From contig JAEDOO010000005.1 of assembly GCA_016301965.1 (NCBI GenBank), forward strand, positions 1-44,665: a stretch of 44,665 nt of DNA. Reading direction: 5' to 3'. Under the pieces are notes generated by a model. That model ran no database searches. It was not told where the DNA came from and worked only from the letters and a program-made list of their open reading frames with translations. The stretch comes from Lachnospiraceae bacterium (GTDB taxonomy: Bacteria; Bacillota; Clostridia; Lachnospirales; Lachnospiraceae). Of the stretch, positions 1-8,264 are shown piece after piece. Positions within the stretch are counted from its first letter, which is position 1. The number at the start of each line of letters is the position of its first letter. The position numbers and the translations under genes are program-made.

Positions 1-31
1 TCACTTATGGTATCCCATCACCTTTATTTTC

Positions 32-1822
32 TTATTTCAGCGGCTCAAAATCCTCCACCCCATGCTTGCACAGCGGGCAGATGTAGTCCTCCGGAAGGGT
101 ATCTCCCTCGTAGATATAACCGCATACCTTACAGATAAAGCCTTTCTTGCCTTCTGTCTTCGGCTTCGGTTTTACGTTCTGCTGATAATAAGTGTATGTC
201 ATGGTATCGCGGTCAGACATGGTACGGGATTCGCGTACCTCACAGATAAACATACCGTGGCTTCCCAGATCTACATACTGTACTACCTCCAGGGACAGCA
301 TGGCGTTGATGTAGTTTGGCAGAAAAACAAGACCATTTTCACTGCGGCATACCTTCTGCCCCGCAAATTTGTCCACATTGCGTCCGCTCTGCATACCGAA
401 AGTCTTGAATACAGAGAACGGTGCGTCCACAGACAGACAGTTCACATTGAGCTTTCCTGTCTTTTTCACAACTTCATGGGAATAGTTGGCTTTATTGATG
501 TTTACGGCAATGCGCACCGGATTCTCTGCCACCTGGCTTACGGTATTGACGATCAGACCATTATCTTTGCCATCGTCATGAGTGGTTACCACATACAGGC
601 CGTAACCCAGTTTGAACAGTGCGGTGGTATCCTGCTTATTTGCCAGTGCGTCATCCTGCGCCACATATTCACGGCACATTTCATCCGCCATTGCCTGCAT
701 CTCTTCGATATTTTTATCTTTCATGGCAGACATGATAGACACTGTCTTGCTGCACCATATAATTTTTTTGCTGTCCCTAAAGGCTTCCTTCATGATTTTT
801 GCCGCCTGGGGTGCCCAGGAACCGTTCTCCACCAGACCGATCGTACGATTCTGATAATTTCTCTCTGTAAGATGACTGATAAAATCTCTCATGAAGGGGA
901 AGATTTCTCCATTATAGGTGGTAGTAGCCAAAATCAGCTTGCTGTAGCGGAAGGCATCAGCCACACAGACAGACATATCATCTCGGGCCAGGTCGTGAAC
1001 AATGACCTTCGGACAGCCTCGCTGAAACAGCATGGTGGCCAGTTTTTCGACCGCCTGTTTTGTATGACCATATACGGAAGTATACGCGATCATGATACCC
1101 TCTTCCTCCGGACGATAGGAAGACCATGTATCGTACAGGCTGATATAATGTCCCAGATCTGTTGTCAGTACTGGTCCGTGCAGCGGACAGATGATCTGGA
1201 TATCCAGACCGCCGGCTTTAGCCAGCAGATCCTGCACCGGCTGGCCATACTTGCCTACGATACCGATAAAGTATCGTCTGGCTTCATCGTCCCAGGGTTC
1301 ATCCACATCCAACGCTCCGAATTTGCCAAAACCATCCGCGGAAAACAGTACTTTATCCGTACTGTCGTAGGTCACCATAACCTCCGGCCAATGTACCATG
1401 GGTGCAAAAACGAAGGTCAGCTCATGGCGTCCCAGTTTCAATGTCTCGCCATTCTCCACAACCTTCTTGCGGCCGGTTAGGTCAATGTCAAAATAGTTTT
1501 CGATCATGCCAAAGATCTGGGCATTGGCCACGATAGTAGCCTGCGGATATCTCTCTGCAAAATTCTGTATATTTGCTGAATGATCCGGCTCCATGTGCTG
1601 AACGATCAGATAATCCGGCTGGCGTCCGCCCAGCGCTTTGTCCATATTGACAAACCACTGCTCCGTAAAATGGATATCTACCGTATCCATGACCGCAGTC
1701 TGCTCGTCCATGATCAGATAGGAATTATATGACATGCCGTTAGGCACCTTATACTGTCCTTCAAACAGATCCACCTGATGGTCATTGACACCGATATAGG
1801 TAATTGCGTCTGTTACTCTCAT
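32..1822 (-). CDS. Flavodiiron protein fused to flavin reductase and rubredoxin domains
   Basis: 596 aa. Probable O2- or NO-reducing flavodiiron enzyme of the cytoplasm, used by anaerobes to detoxify oxygen or nitric oxide. The metallo-beta-lactamase domain (about 1-240) holds the di-iron ligands H76, E78, D80, H81, H144, D163 and H215. A flavodoxin-like FMN domain follows (about 243-390, with the YTSVYGHT segment near 247), then a flavin-reductase-like domain (about 400-550). A rubredoxin ends the protein, with cysteines C564, C567, C582 and C585. Classical FprA proteins are about 400 aa and use separate redox partners; here the partners appear fused, so one chain could pass electrons from NAD(P)H or reduced flavin to the di-iron site (inference). 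The ATG has an AGGAGG site 5 nt upstream. It is transcribed alone, after a 97-nt gap that contains a hairpin repeat at 1855-1881. Family assignment is firm; physiological substrate is not. Confidence 0.93.
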   Translation of the reverse strand: MRVTDAITYIGVNDHQVDLFEGQYKVPNGMSYNSYLIMDEQTAVMDTVDIHFTEQWFVNMDKALGGRQPDYLIVQHMEPDHSANIQNFAERYPQATIVANAQIFGMIENYFDIDLTGRKKVVENGETLKLGRHELTFVFAPMVHWPEVMVTYDSTDKVLFSADGFGKFGALDVDEPWDDEARRYFIGIVGKYGQPVQDLLAKAGGLDIQIICPLHGPVLTTDLGHYISLYDTWSSYRPEEEGIMIAYTSVYGHTKQAVEKLATMLFQRGCPKVIVHDLARDDMSVCVADAFRYSKLILATTTYNGEIFPFMRDFISHLTERNYQNRTIGLVENGSWAPQAAKIMKEAFRDSKKIIWCSKTVSIMSAMKDKNIEEMQAMADEMCREYVAQDDALANKQDTTALFKLGYGLYVVTTHDDGKDNGLIVNTVSQVAENPVRIAVNINKANYSHEVVKKTGKLNVNCLSVDAPFSVFKTFGMQSGRNVDKFAGQKVCRSENGLVFLPNYINAMLSLEVVQYVDLGSHGMFICEVRESRTMSDRDTMTYTYYQQNVKPKPKTEGKKGFICKVCGYIYEGDTLPEDYICPLCKHGVEDFEPLK

Positions 1823-1854
1823 AATGCTCCTCCTGTAAAAGTATAAATTTGTTT

Positions 1855-1881
1855 GTTTCTGTCTGGTACCTTCACAGATAC
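1855..1881 (-). repeat. 27-nt hairpin repeat, copy A
   Basis: Eight-base arms (GTTTCTGT and ACAGATAC on the + strand, one mismatch) enclose an 11-nt loop containing GGTACC. It is the same element as copies at 13492-13518, 37920-37946 and 40351-40377, all in the same orientation. This copy sits 33 nt upstream of the flavodiiron start codon, so on the minus strand it would form a hairpin just 5' of the ribosome site. Confidence 0.7.
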
Positions 1882-1919
1882 CCTACACCCACTCATAAAA
1901 GCCGGCTGTACCAAGGAAA

Positions 1920-4900
1920 TCAATCTAACGACTTCAGGCTTTCCACCATATTGATCTTTTTTAGCCTTCGTCTCAGCGCCAGGCAGACCAAAACCGTAAA
2001 CAAAAGCGTCAGCGCCAGGGAATAGATATAGCTTTGCGGATAAATATTGCGGCCAAACATTATATTGGATACTTCCACTGTCACTACCACAAATCTGTGT
2101 AATGCTATGCCTGCAAAAAGTCCGCATACTGCGCCCAGCAGAGACAAAAGGAACGTCTCACGGAAAATATAGGCATCTACCTCTCCGGAATAAAATCCCA
2201 ATACCTTGATGGTGGCAATTTCCCGCTGTCGTTCACTGATATTGATATTGGTCAAGTTATATAATACCACAAATGCCAGAATTGCGGCACATATAATCAG
2301 CACAATTACAATAAAATCTATCTTACTGAGCATGTTCTCAAAAGACTGAATGGATGAACTTATAAAAGTAGCTGATCCGACGCAGGAAAACTGATGCAGC
2401 GTAGTGATCACCTGATTTTCTTCGCTTACCGGCACTTCACACAGAACTGCCAGCGTCGTATAATCCGCATCCTCCCCTAAAGCATCCCGGTAGGCATCCC
2501 GCCCAATATACACATAGGCTCGAATATAATTTTCCACAACACCGGTCACCGTAACCGCAAATCTTTTCTCATCTCCATTTTCAATGGTAACTGTATCTCC
2601 CGGCTGTACTCCCAATGTACTGGCCAGTTTTTCCGTCAACAGCACACTGCTTTCATCAAAAGGCACTGTTTCCTGCGTTTTTCTGTCTCTGAACGTCATA
2701 AAAGAAGCAAACGTGTCCGCATCCTGCGGCACGTCTAAATATACATCTTCCTGCAGCTCTCCAACAATGGCTTTTCCCTGCTCCATATGCAGTGCCGTAT
2801 AGGAAGCGTCCAATGTATCCAGATAGTCCGTGACTTCTTTTCTCTCCCGCCCGGAGATATCCTCCGAAAGCCCCACCGTCAGGCCATATTTCTGCAGCTG
2901 CTCGTACTGTACCTCCACAATATCGCTGATAGAATCCCGGATGCCAAAACCGGTGACCAGAAGTGCTGTACAGCCGGCAATGCCCACCAGAGTCATACAC
3001 AGACGTTTTTTATAGCGGAACATATTTCTCGCCGTTACCTTATGTGTAAAACGCATCCGGGACCACACCGGCTTTATGTATTCTAACCATATCCGTTTTC
3101 CTGCCTTTGGCGCTTTGGGGAGCATCAGGCGGGAAGGACATTCTTTTACTATACTGCCGCAGGCACTGATAGTAGCTGCCAGAACACTGAGTACAGCGGC
3201 GGCGGCTGCCGGCAGAGCATACTTCGGCAGAAACGGCGTATCCACCATAGGGAAGCTGTACATCATGCTGTATGCGTTCCACAACACTGTGGGAAACAGT
3301 ACCTGACCGATCAGAATTCCGGCCACACTGCCGAGGATTCCCGCTGTACCTGCATACAGCAGATATTTTGTCAGGATGGCTCCCTTAGCATATCCCAGTG
3401 CTTTCATGGTACCGATCTGTACCCTTTCTTCTTCCACCATGCGGGTCATGGTCGTCAGTGCCACCAGCGCCGCAACCATAAAGAAAAAGATAGGAAATAC
3501 CTTTGCCAGTGCCGCAACCTTGTCGGAATTGCCATCTATGCTGACATAGGATGGATTGGTATTTCTTTTCAACACATACCATTCGCTGGCTTTCAGATCA
3601 TTGATCTCCTGTCGGGCATCCTCGATCTTTTCCTCCGCCTCAGCATAAGCTTCATCCGCTTCTTTTCTGCCATCGGCATATTCTGCCTCGCCATTCTGAT
3701 ACTCTTTCAAACCATCCGCGTACGTCTGCTTTGCTTCTTCCAGTTTTTCTTCACTCTCACGTATCTTTTTCAGGCCTTTATTATAAGAAGCCAGTCCGCT
3801 TTCGTACTGTTTTTTCCCTTTCTTATATTTTTCCACAGCTTTGTCATAAGAATTCACTGCGGATACCATGGTTTTATAGTTTTTGTCCCATTCTGTAATC
3901 TGTGCCCGCGCCTTCTCCACTGCTTCAAAGGATGCCAAAAGCGCAGCATTTTTGTTTTCGATCTCTGCCGAAGCACTTTTTAGCTGCTCTGAAGCAGCTT
4001 CCAGCTTTGCTTCACCCTCTGCGATTGCCCGGACATATGCAGCCAATTGTTCATCTTCTGCTCCCGCAGCCTTTGCCGCCTCATAATCCAGCTTTATCCG
4101 GTTTAATTCGTCCTCACTCTGTTTCAGCTGTGCCTGTCCCTTTTCCAGTTCTACCTGTGCCGCTTCCAGCTGCGCCATGCCGTTGTCGTACTGCGCCACC
4201 TGTGTTCTGGCCTCTTCAATAGCAGCTTTGTTTTTCAGTGTTTCCCTGATCTTTTCTATTTCCGGTGCCGAAGCGTCCAGCTTACGTTTGGCACTGTCCA
4301 GCTGTTTTTTGCTGCTGTCCAGCTGTTTCTTAGCTTCTTTCAACTCCTTTTTGCCATCGGAGATCTCCTTTTCTCCGTCTTCGATCTCCTTTTTTCCGTC
4401 ATCCAGTTCTTTCTTTGCGTCATCCAGCTTTTTCCTGGCATCTGCCAGTTCTTCTTCGGTATCCGCTTTTTTCTCCTGATATTCCTGTTCGGCATCCGCC
4501 AGTTTATCCTCTGCCTCAGACCGGATTTCCTGATCGCGAACAGCTGCCCTCTCTTTTCCAAAGCTCTTCAGGCTGTCCTTTTCTGCATTGATCAGTGTAT
4601 CATACGCACTGCCAAAGGTATGCAATGCCCTGGCTTCCTGCACTGTCACATAGATATCCGTATACAGATCTGTATCCAGTTCCTCTGTATCCACCAGAAG
4701 GAACAGAGACACAATACCGTTTCCCACCGAAGATGTTACGTTTTCCAGTGCTGTATACAGCGGTGAAGACGCAATACCTACGATTTCCAGCGAAGTATTC
4801 GCAAACAGTTCTTCATCCTCCTCTTCCGGATGCAGAGCGATCGTATCGCCCACGGAAAAGCTTCCGGAAAAAGATGGTGTTTTTAACAGCACACATTCTC

Positions 4901-5303
4901 CTGCCTTTTCCGGATATCGCCCTTCCAGCAATTCAGGGCTGTTCACCATATGTTCCACATCATTCGTATAATCGGCAGCATGCAGCCGCGCCACCTGATT
5001 CTGCCCGTCCGGATTGTCTGCCAGCACATCTTTCTGGTAAACCGCTGTGACTGTTTCTGTCTCCGGCCGACTGTCCATGGCCTGAACATCAGCCTCCGTC
5101 AATCCCATGGTTCCTTTGATATCGAGATCAAATAAATTGTGTGCATCATAGTAGCCATCCACGGAAGTACGGATATCCGGAGAGGTACACAACAGTCCCA
5201 CCAGAAATCCTACACCCAGAGCCGTGATCAGAAAGATCGCAAGGAAGCGGCTGAAACTCTCTTTAATTGTTCGGAAAACCATTTTCCAGTAGTTCTTTTT
5301 CAT
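1920..5303 (-). CDS. FtsX-family ABC transporter permease with long coiled-coil domain
   Basis: 1127 aa membrane subunit of an ABC exporter. One membrane segment lies at about 20-42. An extracytoplasmic region to about 250 follows, then a long Lys/Glu-rich coiled coil (about 250-575) with repeated xxDGKKEhxx units. A first FtsX membrane block starts near 595, with the EERVQIGTMKALGY motif just after its first helix. A second block lies at the C-terminus, with ISERQREIATIKVLGF. The two FtsX halves suggest a fused, monomeric permease. It starts 36 nt after the ATPase gene, and the ATG follows an AGAGGAAG site, so the two genes form one operon. MacB/LolE-type relatives move lipoproteins, peptides or antibiotics or act as mechanotransmitters; the substrate cannot be read here. 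The coiled coil is far larger than in ordinary MacB proteins. Confidence 0.88.
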   Translation of the reverse strand: MKKNYWKMVFRTIKESFSRFLAIFLITALGVGFLVGLLCTSPDIRTSVDGYYDAHNLFDLDIKGTMGLTEADVQAMDSRPETETVTAVYQKDVLADNPDGQNQVARLHAADYTNDVEHMVNSPELLEGRYPEKAGECVLLKTPSFSGSFSVGDTIALHPEEEDEELFANTSLEIVGIASSPLYTALENVTSSVGNGIVSLFLLVDTEELDTDLYTDIYVTVQEARALHTFGSAYDTLINAEKDSLKSFGKERAAVRDQEIRSEAEDKLADAEQEYQEKKADTEEELADARKKLDDAKKELDDGKKEIEDGEKEISDGKKELKEAKKQLDSSKKQLDSAKRKLDASAPEIEKIRETLKNKAAIEEARTQVAQYDNGMAQLEAAQVELEKGQAQLKQSEDELNRIKLDYEAAKAAGAEDEQLAAYVRAIAEGEAKLEAASEQLKSASAEIENKNAALLASFEAVEKARAQITEWDKNYKTMVSAVNSYDKAVEKYKKGKKQYESGLASYNKGLKKIRESEEKLEEAKQTYADGLKEYQNGEAEYADGRKEADEAYAEAEEKIEDARQEINDLKASEWYVLKRNTNPSYVSIDGNSDKVAALAKVFPIFFFMVAALVALTTMTRMVEEERVQIGTMKALGYAKGAILTKYLLYAGTAGILGSVAGILIGQVLFPTVLWNAYSMMYSFPMVDTPFLPKYALPAAAAAVLSVLAATISACGSIVKECPSRLMLPKAPKAGKRIWLEYIKPVWSRMRFTHKVTARNMFRYKKRLCMTLVGIAGCTALLVTGFGIRDSISDIVEVQYEQLQKYGLTVGLSEDISGRERKEVTDYLDTLDASYTALHMEQGKAIVGELQEDVYLDVPQDADTFASFMTFRDRKTQETVPFDESSVLLTEKLASTLGVQPGDTVTIENGDEKRFAVTVTGVVENYIRAYVYIGRDAYRDALGEDADYTTLAVLCEVPVSEENQVITTLHQFSCVGSATFISSSIQSFENMLSKIDFIVIVLIICAAILAFVVLYNLTNINISERQREIATIKVLGFYSGEVDAYIFRETFLLSLLGAVCGLFAGIALHRFVVVTVEVSNIMFGRNIYPQSYIYSLALTLLFTVLVCLALRRRLKKINMVESLKSLD

Positions 5304-5339
5304 CGTATCTTCCTCTATACTATTCCCACTCTGTACTTT

Positions 5340-6044
5340 CTACCATTCGATCTCATCCGCACTGACCGGATGCGGATTTGTCCGCATCTGCTGTACTTTT
5401 CCGTTTTTGATCCGGATCACCCGGTCTGCCATGGGGCAGATCGCCTGATTGTGTGTAATGATAAATACCGTTTTCCCGGTTTCTTTACAGGTATCATATA
5501 AAAGCTTCAAAATCTGCTTACCGGTCACATAGTCAAGAGCTCCTGTCGGTTCATCGCAGAGCAGCAGCTTGGGATTTTTGGCAATTGCCCGGGCAATGGA
5601 CACTCTCTGCTGTTCACCACCAGACAATTGCGCAGGAAAATTCTGCATTCTGTCTTTCAGGCCGACCTGGGCAAGCACTTCTTCCACCGGAAGCGGATGA
5701 TCACAGATTTCTGAGGCCAATTCCACATTTTCCTTTGCCGTAAGATTTTGTACAAGATTATAAAATTGAAAGACAAATCCCACATCCTTTCTGCGATATG
5801 CGGTCATCTGTCTTGCCTTCAGTCCGGCAATATTTTGACCATCGATCCAGATTTCCCCGGCATCGCAGTCATCCATTCCTCCCAGAATATTCAGAACCGT
5901 AGTCTTGCCTGCACCGCTTGGCCCGACAATGACCACCAGCTCCCCCTTCTCAGCCTCAAAACAGACATGATCTGCCGCCGCAATCTTTGTCTCTCCATTC
6001 TGATAGTATTTGCAGACATCTTTAAACGCAATATATGCACACAT
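5340..6044 (-). CDS. ABC transporter ATP-binding protein (MacB/LolD type)
   Basis: 234 aa nucleotide-binding subunit that powers the adjacent FtsX-type permease at the cytoplasmic face. Visible motifs are Walker A GPSGAGKT (about 41-48), the Q-loop FQFYNLVQNLTAKEN, the signature LSGGEQQR, Walker B LLLCDEPTGALD and the switch histidine in IITHN. The GALD variant after Walker B and the short single-domain length fit the MacB/LolD/FtsE group. The ATG has a strong GGGGAGGTT site and follows an extended -10 promoter at 6094-6102. It is the first gene of a two-gene operon and diverges from the DUF624 gene. Confidence 0.93.
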   Translation of the reverse strand: MCAYIAFKDVCKYYQNGETKIAAADHVCFEAEKGELVVIVGPSGAGKTTVLNILGGMDDCDAGEIWIDGQNIAGLKARQMTAYRRKDVGFVFQFYNLVQNLTAKENVELASEICDHPLPVEEVLAQVGLKDRMQNFPAQLSGGEQQRVSIARAIAKNPKLLLCDEPTGALDYVTGKQILKLLYDTCKETGKTVFIITHNQAICPMADRVIRIKNGKVQQMRTNPHPVSADEIEW

Positions 6045-6093
6045 ACAAACCTCCCCGACAGCACTTTGTATTCTACTTTTTTGTACTATGGCT

Positions 6094-6102
6094 ATTATAC
6101 CA
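6094..6102 (-). promoter_or_regulatory. Extended -10 promoter for the ABC exporter operon
   Basis: The minus strand reads TGGTATAAT (perfect TATAAT with the TGn extension). No good -35 hexamer is seen 17 nt upstream, as is usual for extended -10 promoters. It lies 50 nt before the ATPase start codon. Confidence 0.5.
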
Positions 6103-6182
6103 GACTATCGGACATCGGGGCAGAAACAGTATCTAAAAGTTTTGTTAAGAAAACAAATTCTATACCGAACTTGCTGTGCCTG

Positions 6183-6191
6183 TGGTATACT
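6183..6191 (+). promoter_or_regulatory. Extended -10 promoter for the DUF624 gene
   Basis: TGGTATACT, an extended -10 with TATACT, sits 34 nt upstream of the DUF624 ATG. No convincing -35 is visible. It mirrors the extended -10 of the divergent ABC operon 80 bp away. Confidence 0.45.
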
Positions 6192-6224
6192 GTTTTTTAG
6201 TCTACAAAGGGAGGAACTGTATAT

Positions 6225-6911
6225 ATGAACAGTCTATTTAACATTGACAGCCCCATTATGACATTTCTGAGCCGTGTGGCAGATCTTGTCATCCTGAATA
6301 TTCTGTACGTGGTGTGCTGTCTCCCCATTTTTACCATAGGCGCTGCTACATCTGCGCTGTACTATCAGGTAATGAAGATGTCTAAAAACGAAGAAAGCTA
6401 TGCATTTCGTGGTTTTTTCAAAGCCTTTAAGGATAATTTTCGTAAAGCCACTCCAGCCTGGCTGATTCTTCTGGTCGTTGGCATCCTTCTATGTGCAGAC
6501 CTCTATATTGTTCCGATGATGGGAAACGAAATGCTTTGCAACATCTTTCGCTGCGTCTGTTTTTTTGCGTTGTTGATCTGGATGATCGGTTTTTCCTATA
6601 CCTTCCCACTGTTTTCAAAATTTGAAAACACCATAAAAAACACCATGATCAATGCGCTGTTGATGGGGATCCGCCATCTGCCCTTCACTCTGATCATTAT
6701 TGTTTTGAATCTGACGCCTCTTTTGGCCGTTCTGTTTCTGACACAGTTTCTGCCTCTGGAGCTTCTGCTCTTTTTGATGTTCTGGTTTTCGGCTGTGGCT
6801 TATGTAAATGGTATGCTGTTCCACCGCATTTTTGCCCACTACATTCCTCAACAAGAAGAAACTTCTTCAGAGCTATCGGATCTCTTTACAGAAGACAATA
6901 CAGAGAAATAA
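6225..6911 (+). CDS. DUF624 (YesL-type) membrane protein
   Basis: 228 aa integral membrane protein with about five hydrophobic segments. The N-terminus matches the DUF624/YesL pattern: LFNIDSPIMTFLSRVADL, then LNILYVVCCLPIFTIGAA and the FRGFFKAFKDNFRKAT stretch. Family members often sit beside carbohydrate ABC transporters, but this one stands alone and its function is unknown. The ATG follows GGGAGGAA. A strong terminator at 6917-6960 ends the transcript directly after the stop codon, so it is monocistronic. Confidence 0.85.
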   Translation: MNSLFNIDSPIMTFLSRVADLVILNILYVVCCLPIFTIGAATSALYYQVMKMSKNEESYAFRGFFKAFKDNFRKATPAWLILLVVGILLCADLYIVPMMGNEMLCNIFRCVCFFALLIWMIGFSYTFPLFSKFENTIKNTMINALLMGIRHLPFTLIIIVLNLTPLLAVLFLTQFLPLELLLFLMFWFSAVAYVNGMLFHRIFAHYIPQQEETSSELSDLFTEDNTEK

Positions 6912-6916
6912 TCTTT

Positions 6917-6960
6917 ACCGTCTATATAAGGGAATCATCCCATATATAGACGGTATTTTT
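6917..6960 (+). terminator. Rho-independent terminator after the DUF624 gene
   Basis: A perfect 12-bp stem (6917-6928 with 6943-6954, ACCGTCTATATA and its complement), extended inside by GGG/CCC across one mismatch, is followed by TATTTTTA. Confidence 0.9.
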
Positions 6961-6993
6961 ACTTAAATAATTCTTAGGATTTGATAAAGAGCG

Positions 6994-7021
6994 TTGATTT
7001 TTCAAAAAATGGTATTATAAT
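6994..7021 (+). promoter_or_regulatory. SigA-type promoter for the PAP2 gene
   Basis: TTGATT (6994-6999), 16 nt, TATAAT (7016-7021). It lies 41 nt before the PAP2 start codon. Confidence 0.7.
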
Positions 7022-7062
7022 GCGGGTAGCAAGAATACTTATAGAGAAATGGAGGTTCGTTT

Positions 7063-7725
7063 ATGCGTCAGCTCAAATCCTTTGCACAAAAATATCCGCA
7101 CTGGCGGATGCTTTTATACTGGCCTGTATTTGGTCTGCTGTTTTTACTGGCAGAACGGGGAAATCTTTCAGCTACCTACTACCAGATGCACTGCGCACTG
7201 GACGATAAGATCCCGTTCTGTGAGCTATTTCTTTTGCCCTATCTGTTTTGGTTTGTATATATGATTGGCATGGTGATCTATCTTTTTTTCACGGATGGTG
7301 AAGAATTCACATATTTCATGCGGTTTATTATTCTGACATACTCGGCCGGGCTGATCATGTTTTATCTGTTTCCCACCTGCCAGACGCTTCGTCCCGTAGG
7401 TTTTGAAAGAGACAATATTCTGACACAGATCATGGCTGGTTTTTATCAGTTTGATACCAACACGAATGTATGTCCTTCTCTGCATGTCATCGGTGCTCTG
7501 GCCGTCACCTTTGCAGGCCTTCACAACCCCCGGCTAAAATCGGTGTTCTGGAAATTCTTTTTTATCATAGAAGGTTTTCTGATCAGTATTTCCACAGTGT
7601 TTGTCAAACAGCATTCTGTCCTGGATGTTGGCGCCGGATTACTGATTTCTCTGGGTGCGTGGTATCTGGTATATGGCAGAGAAAGTATACAGGAACTGCA
7701 GCATGCACTGCACTCTAATACATAA
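7063..7725 (+). CDS. PAP2-superfamily membrane phosphatase
   Basis: 220 aa protein with about five or six membrane segments. The PAP2 signature is present in the variant form typical of the AUR1/PAP2_3 branch: CPSLHVIGA near 139-147 (second motif with His) and KQHSVLDVGAG near 186-196 (third motif, His nucleophile and Asp). Such enzymes dephosphorylate lipid phosphates such as phosphatidic acid or undecaprenyl pyrophosphate at the outer membrane face, or transfer phospho-head groups; the exact substrate is not evident. The ATG is preceded by GGAGG, and the gene has its own promoter at 6994-7021. Confidence 0.85.
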   Translation: MRQLKSFAQKYPHWRMLLYWPVFGLLFLLAERGNLSATYYQMHCALDDKIPFCELFLLPYLFWFVYMIGMVIYLFFTDGEEFTYFMRFIILTYSAGLIMFYLFPTCQTLRPVGFERDNILTQIMAGFYQFDTNTNVCPSLHVIGALAVTFAGLHNPRLKSVFWKFFFIIEGFLISISTVFVKQHSVLDVGAGLLISLGAWYLVYGRESIQELQHALHSNT

Positions 7726-7768
7726 GCCGTATGAATTTTTTTAATTTTATTTATTTTTCAAAAAAGTG

Positions 7769-7797
7769 TTGACAATTTACACAACCCTGTGTATAAT
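7769..7797 (+). promoter_or_regulatory. Consensus promoter of the first tRNA-Leu gene
   Basis: A perfect SigA promoter: TTGACA (7769-7774), 17 nt, TATAAT (7792-7797), ending 36 nt before the tRNA. Confidence 0.9.
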
Positions 7798-7833
7798 AAT
7801 TTTTGTCAGTTGCAAAAGCGGTTGACAAAACGT

Positions 7834-7918
7834 GCAGGAGTGGCGGAATTGGCAGACGCGCAGGCTTCAGGTGCCTGTGGTCGTTAAGACCGTGTGGGTT
7901 CAAGTCCCACCTTCTGCA
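7834..7918 (+). tRNA. tRNA-Leu (anticodon CAG), copy 1
   Basis: 85-nt class II tRNA. The acceptor stem pairs GCAGGAG with CTTCTGC (one G-U), discriminator A at 7918. The anticodon stem CAGGC/GCCTG holds loop TTCAGGT, giving anticodon CAG (decodes CUG). The variable arm TGGTC-loop-GACCG is long, as in tRNA-Leu. The T-arm carries GGTTCAAGTCC. CCA is not encoded. It is identical to the copy at 8077. Confidence 0.97.
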
Positions 7919-8013
7919 CTCTTTTTTTATTTATTTTTATTCTGTTCGTTTACCGAGCTTTCTATGCTATACTGTTTTGTATTTTCAAAATACAAAATAT
8001 TTTTATTAAGCTG

Positions 8014-8042
8014 TTGACTTTTTTATTAATCTCCTATATAAT
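8014..8042 (+). promoter_or_regulatory. Promoter of the second tRNA-Leu gene
   Basis: TTGACT (8014-8019), 17 nt, TATAAT (8037-8042), ending 34 nt before the second tRNA. The second copy therefore does not depend on read-through from the first. Confidence 0.85.
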
Positions 8043-8076
8043 CATATTCGTTGATTGCGAAAGCAACAGCAAACAT

Positions 8077-8161
8077 GCAGGAGTGGCGGAATTGGCAGAC
8101 GCGCAGGCTTCAGGTGCCTGTGGTCGTTAAGACCGTGTGGGTTCAAGTCCCACCTTCTGCA
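8077..8161 (+). tRNA. tRNA-Leu (anticodon CAG), copy 2
   Basis: 85 nt, identical over its whole length to the tRNA at 7834-7918, with the same CAG anticodon and long variable arm. The 158-bp spacer between the copies does not look repeated, so identity is confined to the mature tRNA plus a few bases. CCA is not encoded. Confidence 0.97.
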
Positions 8162-8193
8162 TTTTTTATTTGCCGATTTTTGTATAGAAAGCG

Positions 8194-8259
8194 AAAGAAG
8201 AGGCCCGCCCGGCAGTACCGAACTCTCTTTGGGTACTGCCGGGCGAGTCTCTTCTTTTT
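8194..8259. terminator. Long hairpin terminator between converging tRNA-Leu and PBP genes
   Basis: A 9-bp outer stem (8194-8202 with 8249-8257), a small GCC/AGT internal loop and a perfect 14-bp GC-rich inner stem (8206-8219 with 8232-8245) enclose a 12-nt loop. A T-run follows on the + strand. It lies between the end of the + tRNA gene and the stop codon of the - PBP gene and could end transcription from both sides. Confidence 0.85.
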
Positions 8260-8264
8260 CTATT

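Noticed and set aside
1..31. Possible start of another minus-strand gene beyond the flavodiiron stop
   Set aside because: Only 31 nt are available and the ATG with a purine-rich site there runs into a stop after five codons.
62..1480. Long + strand open frame opposite the flavodiiron gene
   Set aside because: Antisense shadow: the minus-strand frame has complete conserved domains and a good ribosome site; this frame has none.
4177..4479. Low-complexity Ser/Phe-rich + strand frame
   Set aside because: Mirror image of the Lys/Glu-rich coiled coil of the FtsX permease.
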